Below are positions 1-5,927 of a stretch of 26,737 nucleotides of DNA, one piece after another (position 1 is the stretch's first letter; every line of letters starts with the position of its first letter). A model generated the notes under the pieces. The model was not told the DNA's origin. It saw only the letters and a program-made list of their open reading frames with translations, and made no database searches. Source of the stretch: a virus; the IMG/VR virus record IMGVR_UViG_3300042352_000489, positions 1 through 26,737 of that record; one strand, written 5' to 3'. Made by a program: the position numbers and the translations under genes.

Positions 1-106
1 TGTCTTCGTTAGTGACGATTTGCCATGTGATCTTAGTTGCATCACCGCCAGTTAGTTCAGTCCATACACCAACTGGTACATGCACTGCTGCTTGATTTCT
101 TGCCAT
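1..106 (-). CDS. Partial protein, probably virion-associated (N-terminal 35 aa only)
   Basis: The reading frame starts at an ATG (complement of 104-106) behind a good AAGGAC Shine-Dalgarno and runs off the left edge. The visible part begins MARNQAAVHVPVG and continues with a small, polar, threonine-rich stretch without charged clusters or membrane segments. That style suits a small head or tail accessory protein, but I recognise no family. It lies downstream of phoH on the same strand, 84 bases away, so it is probably the first visible gene of a leftward structural module. The role is inference from style and position only. Confidence 0.6.
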   Translation of the reverse strand, partial: MARNQAAVHVPVGVWTELTGGDATKITWQIVTNED

Positions 107-190
107 ATTTGTTGTCCTTTATTTTTAGAGTTTCAGGGTCGATTCTTTTAGTAAAGTTTTTGGCCTGAAAACAATGGGCGTTAGTGTGTG

Positions 191-868
191 TTAGTTTTTC
201 TCATATTTTACATAGGCTTTCACAAGCTGAGCAACTAGATCAGAACGAACGATATCGTCTAGATCAAACTCAACAACAGGAATCTCTAAGTTAAATTGAT
301 TAATAATCTTTTTAAAGGTTGTTAGACCAGAGTCACGTGTATCTCTTTGCATTGGATCACCCATAAGAATCATTTTAGAGTTCTCACCGATTCTTGTAGT
401 AATTGCCTTCACTTCTTCATAAGTTAAGTTCTGAGATTCGTCAACAAGAATAATTGTGTCCTCAAAGCTAGCACCACGAATAGTTTCTAGCGGATGAAAC
501 TCGATTTGACCTGAATGACGCTTAGCATCGTAGTCATTTGCACCAAGTCTCTTTTTAATCTCACTAGTCATGGGAGCTAACCAAGGACCAAGCTTATCGT
601 AAATGTCACCGGGGAAAGAACCAAGAGTTTTTCCTGTAGGAATATTAGCACGAACTAGTACCAGTTTCTTTACACGACCTTGCACAAGCAAGTTTACAGC
701 TGCGTTAACAGCACAATAAGTTTTACCAACACCTGCTGGACCAATTGTAACTACTAACTGGTTTTGCTCGATAGCTCTGATTAGCCGATCTTGGTTTTGA
801 GTCTTTGGCTGAATGTGGACAGCCTTTTCAACTAGAGGTCGTGGGCGAGTACGAATTCTTTTGGTCAT
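191..868 (-). CDS. phoH: PhoH-like P-loop ATPase
   Basis: This 225 aa protein is a PhoH-family NTPase, common as an auxiliary gene in phages. The Walker A motif GPAGVGKT is at residues 43-50 and the Walker B strand IILVDESQN at about 139-147, with D143 and E144 as the metal/water residues. A later GDPMQRDTRDSGL segment carries the sensor-like arginines typical of PhoH. The protein consists of little more than the ATPase core. The start is ATG behind an AAGGAATAAA spacer. The cellular role of phage PhoH is unsettled; RNA or phosphate-linked functions have been proposed. Family assignment is firm, function is not. Confidence 0.95.
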   Translation of the reverse strand: MTKRIRTRPRPLVEKAVHIQPKTQNQDRLIRAIEQNQLVVTIGPAGVGKTYCAVNAAVNLLVQGRVKKLVLVRANIPTGKTLGSFPGDIYDKLGPWLAPMTSEIKKRLGANDYDAKRHSGQIEFHPLETIRGASFEDTIILVDESQNLTYEEVKAITTRIGENSKMILMGDPMQRDTRDSGLTTFKKIINQFNLEIPVVEFDLDDIVRSDLVAQLVKAYVKYEKN

Positions 869-970
869 TTTATTCCTTTTGGTATGCTAAAAAAGTGAGG
901 AAAAGTGTGTATCTATAATGAGATAATCTCAAGACGAGAAATCTCTTAACCCCCAACGATGGAGGCTCTT
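869..970. promoter_or_regulatory. Divergent control region between phoH and the rightward small-gene block
   Basis: This gap separates leftward phoH from the rightward gene at 971. The plus strand carries a perfect sigma-70-type -10 box, TATAAT, at about 911-916, without a convincing -35. It is followed directly by the inverted repeat TGAGA-TAA-TCTCA and, a few bases on, a second small one, GAGA-AA-TCTC. The minus strand over the same bases reads CTCATTATAG, which resembles the -8 to +1 of a T7-class promoter. At about 940-957 the bases CTCTTAAC match the left half of the phage promoter family seen elsewhere in the window, but TAAAG is missing. Some divergent promoter is likely; its class is not clear. 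Confidence 0.45.
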
Positions 971-1159
971 ATGAGAGCAATGCCGTACTTTGTTAAACTG
1001 GCTTTCACCACTGACGATGGTGAAAACGGTTTTATGACAAGCGATTACTTCATGGCAGGTAACAAAGAAGAAGCTTTGAAAAAAGCCCTTGAGTTGCATG
1101 AGGACGTAACTAAGACTCTTGCAGGTGTTGCGGTGTACGAACTGGTAATGACTCTGTAG
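971..1159 (+). CDS. Hypothetical small protein, 62 aa
   Basis: I choose the ATG at 971 because GGAGG lies five bases before it; the in-frame ATG at 959 would put that ribosome site inside the gene. The product starts MRAMPYFVKLAF, with alternating hydrophobic strands, then an alpha-helical KEEALKKALELHEDV stretch. It is soluble, with no membrane segment or cysteine cluster. It is the first gene of the rightward accessory block. The AGNKEEALKKALELHE helix recalls generic phage proteins with a beta-beta-alpha fold, but I recognise no family. Confidence 0.7.
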   Translation: MRAMPYFVKLAFTTDDGENGFMTSDYFMAGNKEEALKKALELHEDVTKTLAGVAVYELVMTL

Positions 1160-1217
1160 AGTCTTGGCCTGAGCAAGCGACTAACTGCTCGACTACAACC
1201 CTCTTAAGGAGAGAAAC

Positions 1218-1442
1218 ATGAGATACTACGCACAACTAGACTCAGGAAAGTTACTCGAAGTTTCTTGGGTGACCTACGAGTTACTCGTAACCGAACATGG
1301 TTGGAAGCATCGGCTGAAAGAAGCTGAACTTGCTATCGTGTTTAGAATGAAAGGGAACAAAAAGAAATGGAACTCACAACTGAAGAGCTTAGAACGCTCT
1401 GGAACACTTGGATTGGCGATTCAAGTCTTCGGTCGTCTTTGA
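1218..1442 (+). CDS. Hypothetical protein, 74 aa
   Basis: The ATG start has a strong AAGGAGAG ribosome site at about 1206-1213. The product opens with a beta-like MRYYAQLDSGKLLEVSW segment and becomes very basic (RMKGNKKKWNSQLK). Its last 25 codons overlap the next gene in another frame, so the tail may be constrained by that overlap. No known domain, no membrane segment. Confidence 0.6.
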   Translation: MRYYAQLDSGKLLEVSWVTYELLVTEHGWKHRLKEAELAIVFRMKGNKKKWNSQLKSLERSGTLGLAIQVFGRL

Positions 1443-1585
1443 GATTTGGACAGTTCGTCTGTAACAGAAAGCTTCAGCCCGGATTCGTTTGGGCTGAGGT
1501 ATACTACGCTTCAACCGAAGTAGCTTGGCAAAGACTATACGAGCTAGCTTCAGATCAAAAACCCTTCACTGGACGGAGAGTGTGA
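1367..1585 (+). CDS. Hypothetical protein, 72 aa
   Basis: This frame starts inside the preceding gene (76-base overlap) at an ATG with only a weak upstream purine run. The product MELTTEELRTLWNTWIGD... has a sensible acidic helical start, a central aromatic-rich part (FVWAEVYYASTEVAWQRLYELA) and a basic end. Its stop overlaps the spacer of the next gene almost exactly, which supports its being real. Function unknown. An alternative is that the two overlapping frames are one gene split by a frameshift, but both halves look self-contained. Confidence 0.55.
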   Translation: MELTTEELRTLWNTWIGDSSLRSSLRFGQFVCNRKLQPGFVWAEVYYASTEVAWQRLYELASDQKPFTGRRV

Positions 1586-1586
1586 A

Positions 1587-1832
1587 ATGTGGACTGCAAC
1601 CTTTGTGGCATTGTTTTTCATCGGTATTGTTGTTGGTGTTCATGAGTATCTTGAGCATCGTAAACAGAAAGAAGCATATAAGAAACTAGAGCTTCGTTAC
1701 TTCTATAAGTTACTTGCTGACTACGATAAAGGTAATAACCAAGACGTTGAGATTTTTCAACGTTTACTAAACAAGTCTGCAAAGCGTATTGCAGTTTACT
1801 ACCCCGGCTTTACTGCCCCTACTCTTGTGTAA
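1587..1832 (+). CDS. Small membrane-anchored protein, 81 aa
   Basis: A hydrophobic N-terminal segment (about residues 2-20, TATFVALFFIGIVVGVHEY) looks like a single membrane anchor or uncleaved signal. It is followed by a charged, helical, coiled-coil-like cytoplasmic or periplasmic part (HRKQKEAYKKLELRYFYKLL). The start sits just after the upstream stop, with GGAG in the spacer. In phages such a topology fits a lysis accessory or superinfection protein, but nothing in the sequence decides this. Confidence 0.65.
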   Translation: MWTATFVALFFIGIVVGVHEYLEHRKQKEAYKKLELRYFYKLLADYDKGNNQDVEIFQRLLNKSAKRIAVYYPGFTAPTLV

Positions 1833-1843
1833 GGTAAAAATAG

Positions 1844-2029
1844 ATGATTATCATAGGTAGCATCATACTGTTTGTAATCATAGTTTCTTCTCTGAAACTA
1901 CCAAGACTTCGACTAGGTCCTTCTGCTTTGCTTGCTGCATTGCTGTTTGGTATCTTTGTAGGAGTTTCTTCCGAAAACTATCAAGCAGGAATAGGTGCTT
2001 TCCTAGTAACTGCTGTGTTGTTTTGGTAA
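1844..2029 (+). CDS. Small two-helix membrane protein, 61 aa
   Basis: The product is almost entirely hydrophobic. A first membrane helix spans about residues 1-16, a short basic loop (LKLPRLRLG) follows, and the second half (about 27-61) can make one or two more helices. The ribosome site AAGGT precedes the ATG, and a terminator follows at 2033. A holin-like role is conceivable by size and topology, but the lysin is 4.5 kb away and the assignment would be guesswork. Confidence 0.6.
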   Translation: MIIIGSIILFVIIVSSLKLPRLRLGPSALLAALLFGIFVGVSSENYQAGIGAFLVTAVLFW

Positions 2030-2032
2030 GAT

Positions 2033-2058
2033 AAGGCTCCCGCTTCGGCGGGGGCTTT
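2033..2058 (+). terminator. Intrinsic terminator
   Basis: An 11-pair stem (AAGGCTCCCGC paired with GCGGGGGCTTT, with G-U pairs) closed by a TTCG tetraloop begins four bases after the stop of the membrane protein. The 3' tail is only CTTTCT, then a T7 run appears about 12 bases later. The very stable UUCG-type hairpin makes it a good terminator for the 971-2029 block. Confidence 0.75.
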
Positions 2059-2098
2059 CTAAACTTCATTATTTTTTTCATGGCTAACTGAGGTCAAA

Positions 2099-2239
2099 AT
2101 GATCCAACAAGTACTACGCGCTTACTCAGAATCTAAGCTACTATCTGATGTAGCAAAGCTAACTCGTCTAGGCTGGTCAACAACAGGAGCAACCTATAAA
2201 GAGGGTTTGTTCTGGTATCAGGCGGTATCAAAGCAATGA
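2099..2239 (+). CDS. Hypothetical 46 aa protein
   Basis: This short gene starts at ATG 2099 after TGAGGTCAAA and ends in an ATGA overlap with the next gene, the coupling seen throughout this cluster. The product is MIQQVLRAYSESK..., helical at first, then TRLGWSTTGATYKEGLFWYQAV. It is a small soluble protein of unknown function. The coupling and ribosome site are the main support. Confidence 0.6.
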   Translation: MIQQVLRAYSESKLLSDVAKLTRLGWSTTGATYKEGLFWYQAVSKQ

Positions 2240-2460
2240 CCTTCACAGTAGAGCATGTGTTCGCGGAGTCGATTATAACAGTACTAGACGACAGTGGACG
2301 ACTAGAAGACGTTGAATGGCTACTCGACGAGCAGGGAGTCTTTGTTCGTCAGTGGAATGAAGAGTATGAGCGTTATGAAGTCGTAGAAATGACAAACCAA
2401 CAGCTAAGAGAAGCGTTAACCGCTCTTGGGCTACCAGAAGGGACCTATACCGCAACATGA
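2236..2460 (+). CDS. Hypothetical acidic protein, 74 aa
   Basis: The start overlaps the upstream stop (ATGA), and its own stop overlaps the next start in the same way. The protein is strongly acidic, with beta-like segments in the first half and a C-terminal helix (TNQQLREALTALGLPEGTY). No cysteine cluster, no membrane segment, no recognised family. Confidence 0.65.
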   Translation: MTFTVEHVFAESIITVLDDSGRLEDVEWLLDEQGVFVRQWNEEYERYEVVEMTNQQLREALTALGLPEGTYTAT

Positions 2461-2945
2461 CTTGGAAGTATGGAGATGAAATCGTTTATAGTGTTTGCCG
2501 TGGAGACTGTGTTGAGACTCAACATGGTGAACGTTATCAACTGAAACAAGACGCTAACGGCTACCTTACTATTGAAACTAGTACAGGTGTTCGTCGGTTA
2601 GGAAACCTTAAGTACACACTATTCAGGAAACTTAAAATGACAGTAAACTGGAAAGAACCGCTACAAATCGAAGGTTTAGGTCAAGCTCCTCTGACTTGTA
2701 CTCTCTTAGTCTCTTCAACTAAAAAAGGAGACAAGGTAGTAGTAGAGACTGCAGATGGAACAGTCTACGCTGCTTACAAAGATACAGGACTTGTACAAGG
2801 TCAACTAGGATTTGTTCGAGTAACTAACCCACCACAAGAGTGGAAACAAGCTTTTGAGCTCTGGAAAGGTCAACCAGCTGAAAAAGAATACTCAGTTGAA
2901 CAAACCTTCAAAGATGCTTTTGAGCTAGGTAGGAGCTGGAAATAA
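2457..2945 (+). CDS. Hypothetical protein, 162 aa; paralogue of the next gene
   Basis: The protein has two parts. Residues 1-60 (MTWKYGDEIVYSVCRGDCVE...) look like a small beta-barrel. Residues 61-162 begin MTVNWKEPLQIEGLGQAP and end with DAFELGRSWK. The second part resembles the gene at 2945-3301 in arrangement: opening strand, an ETADGTVYAAY / ENAGGSIHRV strand and an identical FELGRSWK ending. An internal ATG at 2638 could give a shorter second product, though its ribosome site is poor. Translation is coupled to both neighbours. Function unknown. Confidence 0.7.
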   Translation: MTWKYGDEIVYSVCRGDCVETQHGERYQLKQDANGYLTIETSTGVRRLGNLKYTLFRKLKMTVNWKEPLQIEGLGQAPLTCTLLVSSTKKGDKVVVETADGTVYAAYKDTGLVQGQLGFVRVTNPPQEWKQAFELWKGQPAEKEYSVEQTFKDAFELGRSWK

Positions 2946-3301
2946 TGTGTCTATCTGGAAGTTGTTCTATCTGTCAACGAGACTATCCACCTGCAAAGGA
3001 AACTAAAATGCCTACAGTAGATTTATCTAAACCTCTCACAGTTAAAGGTTGGGGTGACTTTCATTACATCGGTAAAAATCGACAAGGAGAGCTAATTGTA
3101 GAGAATGCAGGAGGATCTATACATCGTGTCTCTGCTATTACTTTCCGATTCTTAACTACAACAAATGCAGTAAGTTACTATTTAGAAAACAAGCTAGAAC
3201 CTTGGGAGAAAGCTTGGGAAGAAGCTAAAGATAAGTCTTCTTATCTACTAGAAAAAGAATACTTTAGGTACGTGTTTGAGCTAGGTCGATCGTGGAAGTA
3301 A
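2945..3301 (+). CDS. Hypothetical protein, 118 aa; paralogue of the preceding gene
   Basis: The N-terminal segment holds three cysteines in C-x4-C-x2-C spacing (CLSGSCSICQRDYPP), a possible metal site. The rest, from about residue 22, parallels the C-terminal part of the preceding protein and ends with the same FELGRSWK. Start and stop are shared by overlap with the neighbours. This looks like a local duplication followed by divergence. No function recognised. Confidence 0.7.
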   Translation: MCLSGSCSICQRDYPPAKETKMPTVDLSKPLTVKGWGDFHYIGKNRQGELIVENAGGSIHRVSAITFRFLTTTNAVSYYLENKLEPWEKAWEEAKDKSSYLLEKEYFRYVFELGRSWK

Positions 3302-3675
3302 ATCACGCTAGTTATATAATCGAACTGGCAAGGAAAACAGAACCAGTGTTCCGCTCTAAACATGCAGCGGGACTCTACTACCGAGGCCGGTTGTTGGCCA
3401 CAGGAGTCAACCGCTACAAAACGCATCCTATGATGCTACGTTACAATAAACACCCTGACTGTGTAAACTTGCATGCAGAAATAGACTGCATAATCAGGGC
3501 AGTGAATCTTTATGGAACCGAAATACTAAAGGAGTGCACTCTTTATGTTGCTAGAACTTGTAAAGATGGAAGTACAGCGTCAAGTTGCCCTTGCGATGGA
3601 TGCTCACGTGCAATTGAAGCATTCGGAATCAAAAGAACCTACTACACCACAAAAGAAGGGTGGAGGTCCCTTTAG
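3292..3675 (+). CDS. Cytidine/deoxycytidylate-type zinc deaminase
   Basis: This 127 aa protein carries the zinc deaminase signature: H61-A-E63 (LHAEIDC), where His binds zinc and Glu shuttles protons, and P100-C101-x2-C104 (SSCPCDGC) supplying the other two ligands. The strand order around them fits the cytidine deaminase superfamily, and its length matches free-standing deaminases. The likely start is GTG at 3292, ten bases inside the upstream gene, after CTAGG. Substrate (dC, dCMP or a modified base) cannot be read from the sequence. A second deaminase lies at 5924-6340. Confidence 0.88.
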   Translation: MEVNHASYIIELARKTEPVFRSKHAAGLYYRGRLLATGVNRYKTHPMMLRYNKHPDCVNLHAEIDCIIRAVNLYGTEILKECTLYVARTCKDGSTASSCPCDGCSRAIEAFGIKRTYYTTKEGWRSL

Positions 3676-3817
3676 CAAAGGAGAGTTAGTTCGAATTTCA
3701 AATACTGGACATGAAGCTAGAATTGAAGCTTTTCTTGGGGATGGTATGGTGTTGTTAAAAACTAAACCTTACTATCGACCCTTTAAGAAACATTACAAAC
3801 AACTGGAGGCAGTATGA
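3545..3817 (+). CDS. Hypothetical protein with KOW/SH3-like C-terminal half
   Basis: The frame begins inside the deaminase gene. ATG 3545 has an AAAGGAG site about nine bases upstream, giving 90 aa and a 131-base overlap; later in-frame ATGs at 3566 and 3596 have weaker sites. The second half (PFSKGELVRISNTGHEARI, then FLGDGMVLL) reads like a small beta-barrel of KOW/SH3 type, known in RNA- or ribosome-associated proteins. The first half may owe its composition to the overlapped deaminase frame. The stop overlaps the next ATG. Confidence 0.6.
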   Translation: MLLELVKMEVQRQVALAMDAHVQLKHSESKEPTTPQKKGGGPFSKGELVRISNTGHEARIEAFLGDGMVLLKTKPYYRPFKKHYKQLEAV

Positions 3818-4113
3818 CTCGTCGTAAGTTTAACCTAGTCGAAGAAGTAATAAACTGGGGATATGAAACTCCTGCAAGCACAATAGAAGCAGAAACTAAA
3901 GCAGCACAAGAAAGAGCTAAGTCTCTATTTGGCTGTGATGGTGTTTACTTCGAATATTGTACAGACTATGAAGGTTCAGTAGAACTACGTTGGATCTTCT
4001 ATCGTGGAGAGACAGAAGAAGAGTACAATAAAAGAGTAGTATTAGAAGCTACTCGACAGCAAGCTTACAAACGCTCACAATATGAACAGCTAAAGAAGGA
4101 ACTAGGACTATGA
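3814..4113 (+). CDS. Hypothetical protein, 99 aa
   Basis: The gene is coupled by ATGA overlaps to both neighbours. The product is charged, with a helix (EAETKAAQERAKSLFG), a beta hairpin of aromatic residues (GVYFEYCTDYEGSVELRWIFYRG) and a long basic/acidic C-terminal helix. The helix-hairpin-helix order is compact and consistent with one small domain. No family recognised. Confidence 0.7.
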   Translation: MTRRKFNLVEEVINWGYETPASTIEAETKAAQERAKSLFGCDGVYFEYCTDYEGSVELRWIFYRGETEEEYNKRVVLEATRQQAYKRSQYEQLKKELGL

Positions 4114-4361
4114 GCAAGGACACCGCTGTAACTACCGTCAACAACCGTGGCTACTACTGTGCACAGGGTTGGTATCACCATCCTGTACGTAACAAGTGGG
4201 CACGTATCACTGTAGACAAGGTAAAGATTATGTGGGCTGACCTTGACTACGAGTACAGTTACAAACAGGGAGACTATGTGTTTAGTCTCGCTAAAGAACA
4301 CTGGACAAAGGTACGTCATAATGAAGTACCGTTGGCTGTTCACAACCGTCTGGAGGCGTAA
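4110..4361 (+). CDS. Hypothetical protein, 83 aa
   Basis: The product is rich in Tyr, Trp and His (RGYYCAQGWYHHPVRNKWARI) and predominantly beta-like, with no membrane segment. It starts in the stop of the gene before it. Aromatic small beta proteins of this kind are common in phage accessory blocks. Function unknown. Confidence 0.65.
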   Translation: MSKDTAVTTVNNRGYYCAQGWYHHPVRNKWARITVDKVKIMWADLDYEYSYKQGDYVFSLAKEHWTKVRHNEVPLAVHNRLEA

Positions 4362-4362
4362 C

Positions 4363-4638
4363 ATGAAAACACGTATTGTCGTGGTCACTAAAGGCTATGT
4401 TCCTCAGGTTTGGAAATCAACAGGAAGAACAACAGGTATGCTCTGGTGGTCTAAACCAGTGTATGAGTGGTCTGGTGTATGTTCAGAGTTGACTACTTTT
4501 CGCTTTCCAGATTTACAGCTATTTTATTGTGTGGTTAAAACACAAGAAGAAGCACAGTTGATACTAGATCAGTATAAGAAGAAAGAAGAAGAAAAGAAGT
4601 TAGATGTGACTGATTTATTTCTTCTCTCTTCTAACTAA
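4363..4638 (+). CDS. Hypothetical protein, 91 aa
   Basis: The start is ATG 4363, one base after the upstream stop and behind a strong TGGAGG site. A longer frame extending back to 4243 has no such support. The protein opens with a basic strand (MKTRIVVVTKGYVPQVW), has a Trp-rich middle and ends in a helical KKKEEEKKLDVTDLF tail. Its last codons lie in the first copy of the direct repeat at 4628. Function unknown. Confidence 0.65.
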   Translation: MKTRIVVVTKGYVPQVWKSTGRTTGMLWWSKPVYEWSGVCSELTTFRFPDLQLFYCVVKTQEEAQLILDQYKKKEEEKKLDVTDLFLLSSN

Positions 4639-4737
4639 CCACTATGATGGCCCCCTACCCCCTATAGCTGACGCTAGTCACCGGAAAGTAGGAAAAACAT
4701 CATAGTTCTTCTAACTGAACCACTGATGACGACCCCC
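4628..4737. repeat. Imperfect direct repeat (about 30 bp, period 80) with an inverted repeat between
   Basis: Copy 1 (4628-4656) and copy 2 (4708-4737) share CTTCTAACT, AACCACT, GATG and a run of five Cs, with small insertions and deletions. Between them the bases ACTATGATG (4641-4649) and CATCATAGT (4698-4706) form a perfect 9-bp inverted repeat enclosing CCCCCTACCCCC and TATAG. The region lies between two rightward genes and next to a leftward promoter-like site, so it may be regulatory or an origin element. Confidence 0.6.
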
Positions 4738-4749
4738 AAAGAACTCTCA

Positions 4750-4772
4750 TTCTTCTTTATAGCTAAGAGGTG
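4750..4772 (-). promoter_or_regulatory. Candidate phage RNA polymerase promoter, leftward
   Basis: Read on the minus strand the site is CACCTCTTAGCTATAAAG followed by AAGAA. It differs at only one of 23 positions from the site in front of the TerS cluster (14705-14727) and shares CACCTCTT and TAAAG with the sites at 8204 and 19350. The predicted +1 is the G opposite 4755. Oddly it points leftward, antisense to the genes from 4638 down; the nearest leftward genes are phoH and beyond. Confidence 0.6.
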
Positions 4773-4799
4773 GGAGGTTAACAAACTAAGGAGAGAACC

Positions 4800-4865
4800 A
4801 TGTGCCCACCCTGTAACAACAACTGTAATCAAGGTAGAGATTGCCCGGCGAGGAGGACGAAATGA
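4800..4865 (+). CDS. Tiny cysteine-rich protein, 21 aa
   Basis: The peptide MCPPCNNNCNQGRDCPARRT has four cysteines (C2, C5, C9, C15) and a basic tail. It starts 7 bases after AAGGAG and ends in an ATGA overlap with the next gene. Small proteins with a C-N-Q-G-R-x-C-P-x-R core recur in phage and bacterial genomes. They may bind zinc, but their role is unknown. The ribosome site, coupling and recurring motif together make this a real gene rather than chance. Confidence 0.7.
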   Translation: MCPPCNNNCNQGRDCPARRTK

Positions 4866-5191
4866 CCAACTACAACGACGGAAAAATCCACGGCTGGAAC
4901 GGTGGCGACTGTCCTGTGCATCCTGAGACTGAGGTTAGAGCGTGGCGGAGAAACTTGGGTTTGCCTATTTTATGGCAGGCTAAACTTATTTCATGGCGGC
5001 ATGACTATGGTGACGCAGATATCATCGCCTTCCAAGTGGTCAAACAGCATGTCGAGCCGAAGGTGATCTGGGTGAATGAGACGAAAGGAGGCGGCTTGGT
5101 GACCTTCACATCAAAAGAAGCCGCCCTTCGCTATGTCAGCCCTCACGATGTCCGCATCGCCGTGAAGTATGTAGAGGCAAGAGATGACTGA
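4862..5191 (+). CDS. Hypothetical protein, 109 aa, in GC-richer segment
   Basis: I start at ATG 4862, behind GAGGAGG and overlapping the preceding stop; the frame is open further upstream but without a ribosome site. The protein begins MTNYNDGKIHGWNGGDCPVHP and continues as a mixed alpha/beta sequence ending VKYVEARDD. Codon use here (GCG, CGG, CGC, GTC) is clearly GC-richer than in the neighbouring genes, which suggests recent transfer. Its first nine codons resemble those of the next gene. Function unknown. Confidence 0.7.
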   Translation: MTNYNDGKIHGWNGGDCPVHPETEVRAWRRNLGLPILWQAKLISWRHDYGDADIIAFQVVKQHVEPKVIWVNETKGGGLVTFTSKEAALRYVSPHDVRIAVKYVEARDD

Positions 5192-5351
5192 CTACAACAA
5201 CGGGCAAATCTGGGAAATGATTTGGAGACTCCTGCACTGGATTGGTCTGCATAAAAACAAGGTTAGCCGAGTCCATGTCACTGATCGCGGTCACATCGTA
5301 TTTGAAACGCGCTGCATGATTTGCGGAAGACTGGGGTGTCATTATGACTGA
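5184..5351 (+). CDS. Hypothetical protein, 55 aa, with C-terminal cysteine cluster
   Basis: The start overlaps the upstream stop and follows GAGG. The product MTDYNNGQIWEMIWRLLHWI has an amphipathic Trp-rich helix and ends in RCMICGRLGCHYD, with three cysteines and a His that could bind a metal. The opening MTDYNNGQI echoes MTNYNDGKI of the previous gene. Composition is GC-rich like its neighbours. No family recognised. Confidence 0.6.
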   Translation: MTDYNNGQIWEMIWRLLHWIGLHKNKVSRVHVTDRGHIVFETRCMICGRLGCHYD

Positions 5352-5754
5352 CGCACCAGAACGGATTTGGATTGCTCCTTGGCGCGAAGGCGATTGGAGC
5401 GAGGGCGATTGGGACGACAACGAGGGCAAGACGCTGAACGATAAGCCTTGCATCGAATACGTCCGCGCCGATCGCATCGAAGCCCTTGAAGCCAAGCTAG
5501 GTTACTACAACTTACTTTGGCAAGCCTACGAAGGAGAACGCCCAGTAGATCACCTTGAAGAAGCAATAAAGACTCACTCTGCTGTTTCTGATCGACTAGC
5601 TGAAAAACTACACAAAAAGGAGCTACTTCTCGAGAAGACTCTAGAGTTATTAAAATCAGTATTAGGTTACAATAGCTCTATGCACAGTGGTGCTGGAGTT
5701 TACAATAAACGTATCAAAGACCTCATAGCAGAAATCAAAGGAGAAAACAAATGA
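5344..5754 (+). CDS. Hypothetical coiled-coil protein, 136 aa, chimeric composition
   Basis: The N-terminal half (MTDAPERIWIAPWREGDW, then YVRADRIEALEAKL) is of a type I associate with alphaproteobacterial phages and prophages, and its DNA is GC-rich. From about 5500 the DNA becomes AT-rich like the rest of the window, and the protein turns into a long helical region (DRLAEKLHKKELLLEKTLELL). The switch falls inside the gene, pointing to a recombination joint. It starts 8 bases inside the upstream gene. Function unknown. Confidence 0.7.
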   Translation: MTDAPERIWIAPWREGDWSEGDWDDNEGKTLNDKPCIEYVRADRIEALEAKLGYYNLLWQAYEGERPVDHLEEAIKTHSAVSDRLAEKLHKKELLLEKTLELLKSVLGYNSSMHSGAGVYNKRIKDLIAEIKGENK

Positions 5755-5927
5755 GACTGAACGAGTACATCAACCAAGTCTACAAGGCTATCCTGTTTAT
5801 GTTTGGTCTTTCTTTGCTGCTTGACCCTACTTCGCTAGGAGAATGGAAAGCTAAGATGGACATTGGTTACGACTCTATCTGGTCTGAGTACGTATACGAC
5901 TGTGACTGTACAGAGGAACTGGAATGA
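5751..5927 (+). CDS. Small membrane-associated protein, 58 aa
   Basis: An AAGGAG site precedes the ATG, and the 3' end overlaps the deaminase start (ATGA). A short hydrophobic segment (KAILFMFGLSLLLDPTS, about residues 12-28) could insert in the membrane. The rest is acidic and ends with a DCDCTEELE motif. Function unknown. Confidence 0.6.
   Translation: MRLNEYINQVYKAILFMFGLSLLLDPTSLGEWKAKMDIGYDSIWSEYVYDCDCTEELE

Noticed and set aside
123-180. TTTCAGG/CCTGAAA inverted repeat between phoH and the edge gene
   Set aside because: The 7-bp arms are 25-30 bases apart and lack a T-run in the leftward direction; too weak to call a terminator.
1160-1217. GAGCA/TGCTC hairpin in a spacer, considered as a tRNA fragment or terminator
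   Set aside because: Only five base pairs, no T-run and no other tRNA arms.
4726-4926. 66-codon open frame starting MTTPKELSFF
   Set aside because: It has no ribosome site, spans the repeat and promoter element and overlaps two better-supported genes.
5136-5566. Two long minus-strand open frames in the GC-rich patch
   Set aside because: They arise from GC-rich codon structure of the plus-strand genes; no ribosome sites, serine/arginine-rich translations.
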